Shown piece after piece: positions 34,815 to 42,666 of a stretch of DNA of 64,000 bases; positions within the stretch are counted from its first letter, which is position 1; every line of letters starts with the position of its first letter. The stretch covers positions 62,001 to 126,000 of the forward strand of contig JBEKDA010000017.1 in the NCBI GenBank assembly GCA_050014595.1. Direction: 5' to 3'. The position numbers were made by a program, and so were the translations under genes. The DNA comes from PALSA-129 sp050014595 (lineage in GTDB: Bacteria > Acidobacteriota > Terriglobia > Bryobacterales > Bryobacteraceae). Below the pieces are notes generated by a model that saw only the letters and a program-made list of their open reading frames with translations, was not told the DNA's origin and ran no database searches.

Positions 34815-35783
34815 GTGAACGGACAACGCATCAAGATCATCGATTCCCACACCGGCGGAGAGCCGACGCGCGTCATCGTCGCCGGCGGCCCCGACCTGGG
34901 CGCCGGCTCCATTACGGAGCGCCTGGCCCGCTTCCGCGCCGCGTTCGACGGATTCCGCTCGGCCACCGTGAATGAGCCGCGCGGCAACGACGCCATTGTG
35001 GGCGCGCTGCTGTGCGAGCCTTCCAGCCCCGCCTACGACGCCGGCGTGATCTTCTTCAACAACGTCGGCTATCTGGGAATGTGCGGCCACGGCACCATCG
35101 GCCTGCTCGTCACCTTGGAATACATGGGCCGCATCCAGCGCGGCGCCCGCGTCCGCCTGGAAACCGTGGTGGGCGAAGTCGGCGCCCACTTGAACGCCGA
35201 TGGCACCGTGACCTTGCGCAACGTCGCCAGCCATCGCAGCGCCGCGCACGTCGCGGTGGAGGCGCCCGGCATCGGCCGCGTCTACGGAGACATCGCCTGG
35301 GGCGGCAACTGGTTCTTCCTGTGCGGCGGCCACGGACAGGCGCTCACGCTCGACCGCGTCGATGAACTTACCGATTTTACATGGCGCATCCGCCAGTCGC
35401 TCGAAGCCCACGGCATCACCGGCGACGATGGCGGCGTGATCGATCACATCGAACTCTTCGGCCACCCCACCGCGGAAGGCGCCGACAGCAAGAACTTCGT
35501 CCTCTGCCCCGGCAAAGCCTACGACCGCTCGCCGTGCGGCACCGGCACCAGCGCCAAACTGGCCTGCCTCTACGCCGATGGCAAACTGAAACCCGGCCAG
35601 GTCTGGCGTCAGGAAAGCATCACCGGCTCGACCTTCGACGGCCGCGTCTCCGTCGTCGGCGGCAAGCTCTACCCCGAAATCACCGGCTCCGCCTACGTTA
35701 ACGCTGAGGCCGACCTGGTGCTCGACCAACGCGACCCCTTCTGCTACGGAATCCGCCGCTCATGGGCACAAGCTACGACGTAG
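34815..35783 (+). CDS. 4-hydroxyproline 2-epimerase (proline racemase family)
   Basis: A 322-residue protein starting with GTG, 3 bases after the regulator. Both active-site cysteines are present: C90 in LGMCGHGT and C241 in DRSPCGTGTSAK. Cys at both positions distinguishes racemases/epimerases from trans-3-hydroxyproline dehydratase, which has Thr at the second. IDSHTGGEPTRVI opens the protein as in hydroxyproline epimerases. It converts trans-4-hydroxy-L-proline to cis-4-hydroxy-D-proline, the substrate of the following oxidase. The 3' end overlaps that gene by 22 bases. Confidence 0.93.
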   Translation: MNGQRIKIIDSHTGGEPTRVIVAGGPDLGAGSITERLARFRAAFDGFRSATVNEPRGNDAIVGALLCEPSSPAYDAGVIFFNNVGYLGMCGHGTIGLLVTLEYMGRIQRGARVRLETVVGEVGAHLNADGTVTLRNVASHRSAAHVAVEAPGIGRVYGDIAWGGNWFFLCGGHGQALTLDRVDELTDFTWRIRQSLEAHGITGDDGGVIDHIELFGHPTAEGADSKNFVLCPGKAYDRSPCGTGTSAKLACLYADGKLKPGQVWRQESITGSTFDGRVSVVGGKLYPEITGSAYVNAEADLVLDQRDPFCYGIRRSWAQATT

Positions 35784-36883
35784 CCATCGCCGGCGGCGGC
35801 ATCGTGGGCGCGGCCTGCGCGGAGGAGTGCGCGGCGGCGGGCCTGTCCGTGGTGGTCGTCGAACCGGGCCCGGTGGGCGGCGGCGCGACCGCCGCGGGCA
35901 TGGGCCATATCGTCGTCATGGACGATTCCCCGGCGCAGATCGCGCTCACTAATTATTCGAGAACGCTGTGGATGGCGCGCGCCTCTGAGTTTCCCGCCGG
36001 CGTGGAATACGTCTCCGCCGGCACGCTCTGGGTGGCTGCCGACGCCGAAGAAATGGCCGAAGTGGAACGCAAGCGCGCCGTCTACCAAGCCATCGGCGTA
36101 CGGGCGGAAGTGCTCGGTCCCCGCGAACTCGCCGAGGCCGAACCGAACCTGCGCCCGGGCTTCGCGGGAGCGCTGCTGGTGCCCGACGACGCCGTGGTCT
36201 ATCCGCCCTGCGCCGCGCGCTACCTGCTGCAACGCGCGCTCGAGCGCGGCGCCGTGGTGCGCGCCGGAGAAGCCGCCGCGCAACTGAGCGGCGCTGGAAT
36301 CAAACTGCGCGACGGTTCCTTCCTGGCGGCCGGAATGGTAGTGAATGCCACGGGCGCATGGGCCCCCGAACTCACTCCCGGAATCGAGGTGCGGAAACGC
36401 AAAGGCCACCTGGTGATCACCGACCGGTATCCCGGCTTCGTGCACCATCAACTGGTCGAACTCGGATATTTGAAGAGCGCGCATTCCATGACCGCCGATT
36501 CGGTGGCCTTCAACGTCCAGCCCCGCAAGACCGGCCAGTTGCTGATCGGCTCGTCGCGGCAGTTCGGCGCCGACCACGGCGAGATCGATACTCACATGCT
36601 CACGCGCATGCTGCGCCGCGCGCAGGAGTATATGCCGGGCCTGGCCTCTCTCACCGCGATCCGCTCGTGGACCGGCTTCCGCGCCGCCACCCCGGACAAG
36701 CTGCCGCTGATCGGCCCCTGCCCCGACGATCCGCGCCTGTATCTGGCAACCGGCCACGAAGGTCTTGGAATCACGACTTCGCTCGCCACCGGCAAACTGG
36801 TAGCCGATCAGTTATTGCATCGCACCCCGGCGATTCCCTATGAGCCTTACCTGCCCGGCAGAAAGCAGGCATCGCATGACTGA
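35762..36883 (+). CDS. FAD-dependent D-amino-acid oxidase, probable D-hydroxyproline dehydrogenase catalytic subunit
   Basis: A 373-residue DadA-type flavoenzyme. Dinucleotide motif VAIAGGGIVGAACAEECA at residues 7-24, then VVVVEPGPVGGGATAAGMG, WVAAD in the substrate region and the C-terminal FAD motif YLATGHEGLGITTSLATGKL. Resembles the beta subunit of HcnC/OoxB-type dehydrogenases. It oxidises cis-4-hydroxy-D-proline to pyrroline-4-hydroxy-2-carboxylate. It overlaps both neighbours (22 and 8 bases) and is encoded with a ferredoxin-like and an FAD/NAD-type subunit, as in heterotrimeric D-hydroxyproline dehydrogenases. Confidence 0.88.
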   Translation: MGTSYDVAIAGGGIVGAACAEECAAAGLSVVVVEPGPVGGGATAAGMGHIVVMDDSPAQIALTNYSRTLWMARASEFPAGVEYVSAGTLWVAADAEEMAEVERKRAVYQAIGVRAEVLGPRELAEAEPNLRPGFAGALLVPDDAVVYPPCAARYLLQRALERGAVVRAGEAAAQLSGAGIKLRDGSFLAAGMVVNATGAWAPELTPGIEVRKRKGHLVITDRYPGFVHHQLVELGYLKSAHSMTADSVAFNVQPRKTGQLLIGSSRQFGADHGEIDTHMLTRMLRRAQEYMPGLASLTAIRSWTGFRAATPDKLPLIGPCPDDPRLYLATGHEGLGITTSLATGKLVADQLLHRTPAIPYEPYLPGRKQASHD

Positions 36884-37124
36884 TGCAATCCACCTGTCCG
36901 TCAACGGCGTCCCCATCACCGTCCCCGCCGGCGCCATGGTCTCCACCGCCGTCGCGCTTGCCGGCGTCACCCGCTTCCGCCGCTCCGTCACCGGCCAGGC
37001 CCGCGCCCCGCTCTGCGGCATGGGAATCTGTTTCGAATGCCGCGTCACCATCAACAGCCGCGAGCATTGCCGGAGCTGCCAGGTGCCTTGTGAGAACGGC
37101 ATGCAGGTGTCGACCGATGCCTGA
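36876..37124 (+). CDS. [2Fe-2S] small subunit of the hydroxyproline dehydrogenase
   Basis: An 82-residue ferredoxin-like protein; start at 36876 (MTDAIHLSV) overlapping the upstream stop. The cluster motif is LCGMGICFEC (C47, C52, C55) followed by C65 or C68 in HCRSC, the pattern of HcnA/SoxA-type 2Fe-2S domains. It links the two FAD subunits of a three-part D-amino-acid dehydrogenase. Confidence 0.9.
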   Translation: MTDAIHLSVNGVPITVPAGAMVSTAVALAGVTRFRRSVTGQARAPLCGMGICFECRVTINSREHCRSCQVPCENGMQVSTDA

Positions 37125-38418
37125 TTACGACGTGGTCGTGATCGGAGCCGGACCGGCGGGGCTCGCAGCGGCCGTGCGTGCGGCGGAGAGCGGAGCGCGT
37201 ACCGCCATGGTCGACGACAATCCGCATCCCGGCGGCCAGATCTGGCGCGCAGCCGCCGGCAAGGCTCCCGCCGAAGCGGCGCGGTGGATCCGGTCGGCGG
37301 AAAAACACCAGGTCGAATGGATCGCCGGAGCGCGCGTCTTCGCGGCGCCCGCGCCCAACCGCATCGCGGTCGAAAAGTTCGACGGAGAACTAGAGTTGGG
37401 ATACCGCAGCCTGATTCTCGCGACCGGCGCGCGCGAACGCTTCCTTCCCTTCCCCGGCTGGACGCTGCCCAACGTGATGGGCGCCGGCGGCCTGCAGGCG
37501 TTGGCGAAATCGGGCCTGCCGGTTGCCGGCAAGAAGATCGTGATTGCCGGCAGCGGTCCGCTGCTGCTGGCCGTGGCGAAGTACATGAAAGAGCACGGCG
37601 CCGATGTACGGCTGATCGCGGAGCAGGCCAAGCAATCGGCGCTGCTGGCCTTCGGGTTGCGCCTGGCCGCGCATCCCGGCAAGCTGATGCAGGCCGTGGG
37701 CTTGCGCGCGGCCTTGCTGGGGATTCCCTATTTGGCCTCATGCTGGCCGGTCGAGGCCGGCGGCACGGACCAACTCGAAAGCGTCACGCTCCGTCGCGGC
37801 GGAAAGACCTGGACCGAGCGCTGCGACTACCTGGCCTGCGGATTCGGCCTCGTGCCGAATACCGAACTGGCGGCGCTGCTGGGCTGCCGCATGGCGGCCG
37901 GCGGCGTGGAAGTGGACGAGCGGCAGCAGACCTCCATCAAGAGCGTCTACTCGGCGGGCGAAGCCACCGGAATCGGCGGACTGGAACTGGCTCTGGTGGA
38001 AGGCGAGATCGCCGGATTCGCGGCGGCCGGCGCATCCGCGCGGGCACGCGCGCTCTTTGCCGCGCGCGATGGATACCGCCGGTTCGCCGGCGCGCTGGAG
38101 CGGGCCTTCGCACTGCGCGAAGCATTGAAAGCTCTGCCACGTGAAGAGACCCTGGTCTGCCGTTGTGAAGACGTCACGCTGGGGCGCGTGCGGGCCTGTG
38201 CCGCATGGCGCGAAGCCAAGCTGCATACCCGCTGCGGCATGGGCCCCTGCCAGGGACGCGTATGCGGTGGCACGGTGGAATTCCTGTTGGGATGGAAAGC
38301 CGAATCGGTGCGCCCGCCGGTCTTTCCCGCGCGCATCGAGAGCCTGACACGGAGCGAGCCAGGAGCGTACGCGAGTGGCTCGCCGCAAGGGCGCAACGTC
38401 ACTCGGCTGGAGACTTAG
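37117..38418 (+). CDS. FAD/NAD-type subunit of the hydroxyproline dehydrogenase
   Basis: A 433-residue protein; start at 37117 (MPDYDVVVIGAGPAGLAAAV), in frame with an upstream ATG at 36883 that would read through the ferredoxin gene. Two dinucleotide folds: VVVIGAGPAGLA near the N-terminus and KIVIAGSGPLLLAVAKY in the middle; YSAGEATGIGGLELALVEG is the second FAD motif. The C-terminal domain has VCRCEDVTLGRV and CGMGPCQGRVCG, a BFD-like cysteine group for a [2Fe-2S] cluster. This is the alpha subunit (HcnB/OoxA type). Last gene of the operon; a palindromic repeat follows. Confidence 0.9.
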   Translation: MPDYDVVVIGAGPAGLAAAVRAAESGARTAMVDDNPHPGGQIWRAAAGKAPAEAARWIRSAEKHQVEWIAGARVFAAPAPNRIAVEKFDGELELGYRSLILATGARERFLPFPGWTLPNVMGAGGLQALAKSGLPVAGKKIVIAGSGPLLLAVAKYMKEHGADVRLIAEQAKQSALLAFGLRLAAHPGKLMQAVGLRAALLGIPYLASCWPVEAGGTDQLESVTLRRGGKTWTERCDYLACGFGLVPNTELAALLGCRMAAGGVEVDERQQTSIKSVYSAGEATGIGGLELALVEGEIAGFAAAGASARARALFAARDGYRRFAGALERAFALREALKALPREETLVCRCEDVTLGRVRACAAWREAKLHTRCGMGPCQGRVCGGTVEFLLGWKAESVRPPVFPARIESLTRSEPGAYASGSPQGRNVTRLET

Positions 38419-38468
38419 TGGGCGGTTTCAGAAGCTCGCTCACGTATCCAAAACCGCTTGCTGACGCG

Positions 38469-38490
38469 CGCGGCTCGCATGCGAGCCGCG
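38469..38490. repeat. 22-bp perfect palindrome in a dispersed intergenic element
   Basis: CGCGGCTCGCATGCGAGCCGCG is its own reverse complement and is followed by ACCGTGAGGGAGCGGT. It lies 50 bases after the hydroxyproline operon and may serve as its transcription end. I recall similar palindrome-plus-GGGAGCGG elements in related genomes, but this was not searched. Confidence 0.7.
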
Positions 38491-38529
38491 ACCGTGAGGG
38501 AGCGGTCTTCGAGGAATACGAGAGCGTAT

Positions 38530-38997
38530 TTATGAAACGGCGTGGAGCTTTAGAATCGTGATTGGGTTGAAACCAGTCTTCTTGTCGTCCTGAATGTTGG
38601 CCATGTAGAAGAGCCTCCCGTCCGGTGAGAGTGCGATTCCATTTGCGAATTCGAATCGTTCGGGGAGTTTCGCCAGATCGGTGGAGCCGGTCGCGAGATG
38701 CCAGACTGCGCCCGCACGCGTGTCGGTCAGATATACATCGCCTGCGCGAGCGATCGCCAGATCATTGAAGACGTGGCCAGCGCCGGCGACCGGGTATCTG
38801 CGGACTACCCGAGTGGATGCAAGGTCGTAATGAATAAGGGCGGACTCGTCGTCCGAATTGCTCAAGAGCCAGAGCGAATTGCCGTGTGCCTTGAGGCCGA
38901 GCACCGTGGTGTCAGACAAAGTGCCAGACGCCGGCATCTGAGCGGAGGCCGGCCAAACGGCAAGCCAGAGCGCCAACGTGAGGGACCGACCGGCCAT
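38530..38997 (-). pseudogene. shortened secreted SMP-30/NHL propeller protein
   Basis: 155 residues from Met at 38997 (MAGRSLTLALWLAVWPASA, a good signal peptide; a longer start at 39033 is less likely). Propeller phrases are GHVFNDLAIARAGDVYLTDT and FANGIALSPDGRLFYMANI. The frame ends abruptly after NPITILKLHAVS, with only about half of the six blades expected for this family. The repeat element annotated just downstream may have truncated it. It may also be a natural short protein. Confidence 0.5.
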
Positions 38998-39146
38998 ATA
39001 GCGTAATCTTAGCTCGCTCGTTGGCCGCGCCACTCTGCGACCGATTGCCAGTCGCTGGTGGTCGATGCCTGGACCAGCTTGGAACGCTCGTGACGAAAGG
39101 GTCCAGTCGATTCCCCGGGAGCGAACCTACGAAAAGGCGTGCCAAG

Positions 39147-39184
39147 TTGACTTCCCCTCCCCACCTTGCTTAACTACAGTTAAG
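39147..39184 (+). promoter_or_regulatory. promoter with overlapping palindromic operator before the Nramp gene
   Basis: TTGACT (39147-39152), 17 bases, TTAACT (39170-39175) form a near-consensus -35/-10 pair. The inverted repeat CTTAAC-TACA-GTTAAG (39169-39184) covers the -10 box and ends 5 bases before the ATG. The transcript would be almost leaderless. A manganese- or iron-sensing repressor (MntR/DtxR or Fur type) is the likely binder, by gene context. Confidence 0.65.
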
Positions 39185-39189
39185 TTCCC

Positions 39190-41097
39190 ATGGCAGCCAC
39201 CGGACAGCTCCGGCCCGATTCGCGGTCGCTCGCCGACGTCCACTCCAGCGTCGCAACTTCGCAAATCTCTTTCTGGCGCCGCATGTTCGCTTTTGCCGGA
39301 CCGGCTTACCTGGTGAGCGTCGGCTACATGGACCCCGGCAACTGGGCCACCGACCTCGAAGGCGGCGCGCGCTTCGGCTACCGCCTGCTTTGGGTGCTGG
39401 TCATGTCCAACGCCATGGCCGTGCTGCTCCAGACCCTCAGCGCCCGCTTCGGCATCGTCTCCGGCCGCGACCTTGCACAGGCTTGCCGCGAAACCTATCC
39501 GCGCCCCGTCAACCTGGCCCTCTGGGGCCTCTGTGAAATCGCTATCGCCGCCTGCGACCTGGCCGAAGTCCTGGGCGCCGCCATCGCGCTCCAGATGCTC
39601 TTTCACATCCCGCTCCTCGCCGGCGTCCTGCTCACCGGCGCCGATACCCTGCTCCTGCTCCTCTTCCAAAGCTTCGGCATCCGCACCATCGAAGCCTTCA
39701 TCTTTTCGCTCATCACCGTGATCGCGGCGGCATTCTGTATCGAAGTGTTCTGGGCCAAGCCAGTGGTATCGGAGATCTTCAGCGGCCTGGCGCCGCGCCT
39801 CAACCGCGACAGTCTCTACCTCGCCATCGGCATCATCGGGGCCACCGTCATGCCGCATAACCTCTACCTGCACTCGGCCCTGGTGCAGACCCGCAGCATC
39901 GGGCACGACGAACCAGCCAAGCGTACCGCCTGCCGCTACAACTTCATCGACCTGGTGGTGGCGCTCAACGGCGCCATGTTCGTCAATTGCGCCATCCTGG
40001 TGCTGGCCGCGGCCGTGTTCTTCAAACATGGGATCGTCGTCACGGAAATCCAGCAGGCCCACCAACTCCTCGTGCCGCTGCTCGGCACCAGCCTCGCGGG
40101 CGTCATGTTCGCCGTCGCGCTGCTCTGTTCCGGCCAATCCTCCACGCTGACTGGAACGCTTGCCGGTCAGATCGTTATGGAGGGATTTCTCAACTTCCGC
40201 ATGAGGCCCTGGATGCGCCGCATGATCACCCGCTCGGTGGCCATCACTCCCGCGGCACTCACCATTTACTTTATGGGTAGCAGCTCCACCCTGGCGCTCC
40301 TCCTGCTCAGCCAGGTGATCATCAGCATGCAGTTGCCCTTTGCCGTCGTGCCGCTGATCCACTTCACCAGCGACCGCGCCCGCATGGGAGCCTTCGCCAA
40401 CCGCCCGTGGGTCCAGTGGCTCTCCTGGACCACCGCCGCCGTGATCATCGGGCTCAATTTCTGGCTGGCCTACCTGGCGATTCGGGGATGGCTCAGCACC
40501 CCCGGGCCTTGGCAAATCGTCATCTGGATCGTCACCATCCCCGCGGCCGCGGCGGTTTTGCTACTGTTGCTGTGGGTGGGGCTCGAACCTTATATCGGCC
40601 GCCGCAGCCGCCTCGCCGGGCGTGCGCCCGTGGTGCTTCCCGAGACCGCCGGCGCCGAAGCCGCCGCCCTCGTTTACCAACGCATCCTCGTCCCGCTCGA
40701 CCACACCGCGCTCGACCGCCTGGCCGTCAGCCACGCCGCCGCCATGGCCCGCCTCCACGGCGGACGCGTCTTTCTCTTGCACGTGGAAGAGGGCGTCACC
40801 AGCCAGGTCTACGGCAGGGACTCATCCACCGCCGAAGTCGAGGCCGGCGAGCAATACCTGGAGCGCGTCGCGCAATCCCTCCGCGATCAGGGCGTCACCG
40901 TCGAAACCGCCATCTGCCACTCGCCATCCCCCAGCAAGGAGATCGTCCGCTACGCGCATGAGATCCAGCCCGACCTCGTCATCATGGGCGCTCACGGCCA
41001 CGGTGGCTTGAAAGATCTGATTTTCGGCAACACCATCAATCCCGTGCGCCACAACCTGCAAGTGCCCATGCTGATCGTGCGCCCCGGCAAGCCGTAA
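39190..41097 (+). CDS. Nramp-type Mn/Fe transporter fused to a universal stress protein domain
   Basis: A 635-residue protein. Residues about 30-470 are an Nramp transporter with the metal-binding motifs YMDPGNWATD in helix 1 and VMPHNLYLHS in helix 6; about 11 membrane helices. Residues about 490-635 are a cytoplasmic UspA domain (RILVPLDHTALDRLAV at its start, VIMGAHGHGGLKDLIFGNT as ATP-binding G-2x-G-9x-G motif, with Asn where Ser is usual). Proton-driven uptake of Mn2+ or Fe2+, perhaps gated by nucleotide binding to the Usp domain. The promoter carries a palindromic operator. Confidence 0.93.
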   Translation: MAATGQLRPDSRSLADVHSSVATSQISFWRRMFAFAGPAYLVSVGYMDPGNWATDLEGGARFGYRLLWVLVMSNAMAVLLQTLSARFGIVSGRDLAQACRETYPRPVNLALWGLCEIAIAACDLAEVLGAAIALQMLFHIPLLAGVLLTGADTLLLLLFQSFGIRTIEAFIFSLITVIAAAFCIEVFWAKPVVSEIFSGLAPRLNRDSLYLAIGIIGATVMPHNLYLHSALVQTRSIGHDEPAKRTACRYNFIDLVVALNGAMFVNCAILVLAAAVFFKHGIVVTEIQQAHQLLVPLLGTSLAGVMFAVALLCSGQSSTLTGTLAGQIVMEGFLNFRMRPWMRRMITRSVAITPAALTIYFMGSSSTLALLLLSQVIISMQLPFAVVPLIHFTSDRARMGAFANRPWVQWLSWTTAAVIIGLNFWLAYLAIRGWLSTPGPWQIVIWIVTIPAAAAVLLLLLWVGLEPYIGRRSRLAGRAPVVLPETAGAEAAALVYQRILVPLDHTALDRLAVSHAAAMARLHGGRVFLLHVEEGVTSQVYGRDSSTAEVEAGEQYLERVAQSLRDQGVTVETAICHSPSPSKEIVRYAHEIQPDLVIMGAHGHGGLKDLIFGNTINPVRHNLQVPMLIVRPGKP

Positions 41098-41145
41098 GCG
41101 CATTTCTCACAGGCGTTCGGCGCTGAGGTGGCGCACGCACTCGTG

Positions 41146-41170
41146 CGTGCCGCGTCGGCACTCATGCCGG
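41146..41170. repeat. dispersed CGTGCCGCGTCGGCACTC repeat
   Basis: GTGCCGCGTCGGCACTCATG and its flanks match 6643-6668 (GTGCCGCGTCGACACTCGTG) with a few changes. It lies between the Nramp gene and the VapBC pair, with an additional short palindrome GCGCACGCACTCGTGCGTGC just before it. Confidence 0.55.
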
Positions 41171-41272
41171 CGCCGGGCCCGAGAGACTGTCTGCACCCGG
41201 CCCAAAGTGTCAAAGAGAGTCGGTTGCGGACCGGATCATTGCGGTACTACACTTACTTGTAGGAGTATTACC

Positions 41273-41533
41273 ATGCAGATCACCAGCAAGGGGCAAGTCA
41301 CCATCCCGCAGGAGATTCGGAATCGGCTGGGCCTCCTGCCGCATACTAAAGTCGAGTTCGAGTTGGCCGGGGATCACGCCCGCATTCGCAAGGCTCGGCG
41401 CCCGCCCGGTGAAGCCACCCGGGGACGATTGGCCGTGGAGCTCCTCCGCGGCACCGCGGACACCCGCATGAGCACGGACGAAATCCTGGCGCTTACCCGG
41501 GGCGAAACCCGTGCTGCCAAGCGACGCAAGTGA
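41273..41533 (+). CDS. vapB: AbrB/SpoVT-type antitoxin
   Basis: An 86-residue protein; start at 41273 with AGGAG 7 bases upstream. The N-terminal swapped-hairpin DNA-binding motif is MQITSKGQVTIPQEIRNRLGL. The C-terminal part (LAVELLRGTADTRMSTDEILALTRG) would bind the toxin. Its stop overlaps the GTG of the toxin gene. Together they form a type II toxin-antitoxin operon, presumably autoregulated. Confidence 0.9.
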   Translation: MQITSKGQVTIPQEIRNRLGLLPHTKVEFELAGDHARIRKARRPPGEATRGRLAVELLRGTADTRMSTDEILALTRGETRAAKRRK

Positions 41534-41988
41534 CACCGGCTATCCCCAGCTTGCAGGCCCGCCTGAGCGCCTGCCGTGGTGTGCTCGTGGACAGCAACGT
41601 CCTGCTTGACGTCGCCACCAACGATCCGGCTTGGGGGGATTGGTCCAGGCGCGCACTCGCCGAAGTCGCCGAGCACACCGCCCTGATTATCAATCCGATC
41701 ATCTACGCCGAGGTATCGATCGGCTATACCACGATCGAAGCTCTGGACGCGGTTCTTCCTGCAAATCTGTATCGGCGCGAACGGCTTCCCTGGGAGGCTG
41801 CTTTCCTGGCCGGGAAGAGCTTCCCGCGGTACCGCCGCCGTGGAGGCTCGCGGACCTCGCCTCTTCCTGATTTCTACATTGGCGCGCATGCTGCCATCGA
41901 GCGACTGGCGCTGCTCACCCGCGATGCCGCCCGTTATCGTGGCTATTTTCCGAAAGTTGAGATCCTGGCTCCCACTATGAGAACGTAA
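41530..41988 (+). CDS. vapC: PIN-domain toxin (VapC)
   Basis: A 152-residue ribonuclease of the PIN family with GTG start overlapping the antitoxin stop (GTGA). The acidic metal-binding residues are in GVLVDSNVLLDVA (Asp), IYAEVSIG (Glu), LPDFYIGAHA (Asp) and LLTRDAARYRGYFP (Asp). All are intact, so the toxin is probably active against RNA and restrained by VapB. Confidence 0.92.
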   Translation: MTPAIPSLQARLSACRGVLVDSNVLLDVATNDPAWGDWSRRALAEVAEHTALIINPIIYAEVSIGYTTIEALDAVLPANLYRRERLPWEAAFLAGKSFPRYRRRGGSRTSPLPDFYIGAHAAIERLALLTRDAARYRGYFPKVEILAPTMRT

Positions 41989-42096
41989 GCGGCCGCAGGC
42001 GTTTTGGGACACCCTGTCCCAACCCCGTGTCCGACAAACCCATGCTGGCTTGGTAATGGAATGGTAACTGGCTTTAAATCAATTAGTTCGAGTGGC

Positions 42097-42666
42097 ATGG
42101 CAAGTGCACTTCGCAGTTCCGTGAAGCGTGCGGTTCTATCTGCGCTGCTGGTGGCCTGTTCCCTGGCGCCACTCCCCTCCGCCACCCTGGAGCGGCTCTC
42201 GCTCAATGACATGATCCTCGGTTCGACCGCCATCGTCCGGGCCAAGGTGACCGGCTCCTACGCGGCGTTCTCCGGCCCCATCATCTACACCCACTACCAG
42301 ATCCGCGTGAGCGAAACGCTCAAAGGCGCCAGCGCGGGCAGCGTCGAATTTGTGGTGCAAGGGGGTGTCGCGAACAACCTGCGCCAGACTTTCTCCGGCG
42401 TTCCGCAATTCAGCGCGGGCGACGAATACGTTTTCTTCCTCTGGACCGGCAAGTCCGGCGCCACCCAGATCATGGGCCTCACCCAGGGCCTGTTTTCGGT
42501 CGCCCAGGACGGCTCCGCCGATCCCACCACCACGCGCAGCTCGAGCCATGAAGTGATGCTCGAGCGCGGCACCGGCCAGCAGGTGAAGGATCAAACCCTG
42601 GTGATGACCATGAGCCAGTTGCGTGCCCAGATCGCCGCGACCATGGCCGGCAAAGGGGCCAACTAA
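42097..42666 (+). CDS. secreted protein paired with the matrixin-like protease
   Basis: A 189-residue exported protein from ATG 42097; ATG 42061 is an alternative with a slightly better GGTAAT upstream. Signal peptide core AVLSALLVACSLAPLPSATL. The mature part (LNDMILGSTAIVRAKVTGSY, YQIRVSETLKG, GDEYVFFLWTGKSG) is beta-rich. Similar proteins often precede matrixin-like proteins in Acidobacteria, as I recall. The stop is directly followed by the GTG start of the next gene, so they are co-transcribed. Confidence 0.7.
   Translation: MASALRSSVKRAVLSALLVACSLAPLPSATLERLSLNDMILGSTAIVRAKVTGSYAAFSGPIIYTHYQIRVSETLKGASAGSVEFVVQGGVANNLRQTFSGVPQFSAGDEYVFFLWTGKSGATQIMGLTQGLFSVAQDGSADPTTTRSSSHEVMLERGTGQQVKDQTLVMTMSQLRAQIAATMAGKGAN

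Noticed and set aside
36883..37116. Upstream extension of the FAD alpha subunit
   Set aside because: The extension is a shadow of the 2Fe-2S gene in another phase; family proteins begin at MPDYDVVVIGAG.
39127..40515. 462-codon open frame on the minus strand
   Set aside because: Antisense to the Nramp gene, which has strong motifs; the frame is rich in Gly, Glu, His, as expected for a shadow.
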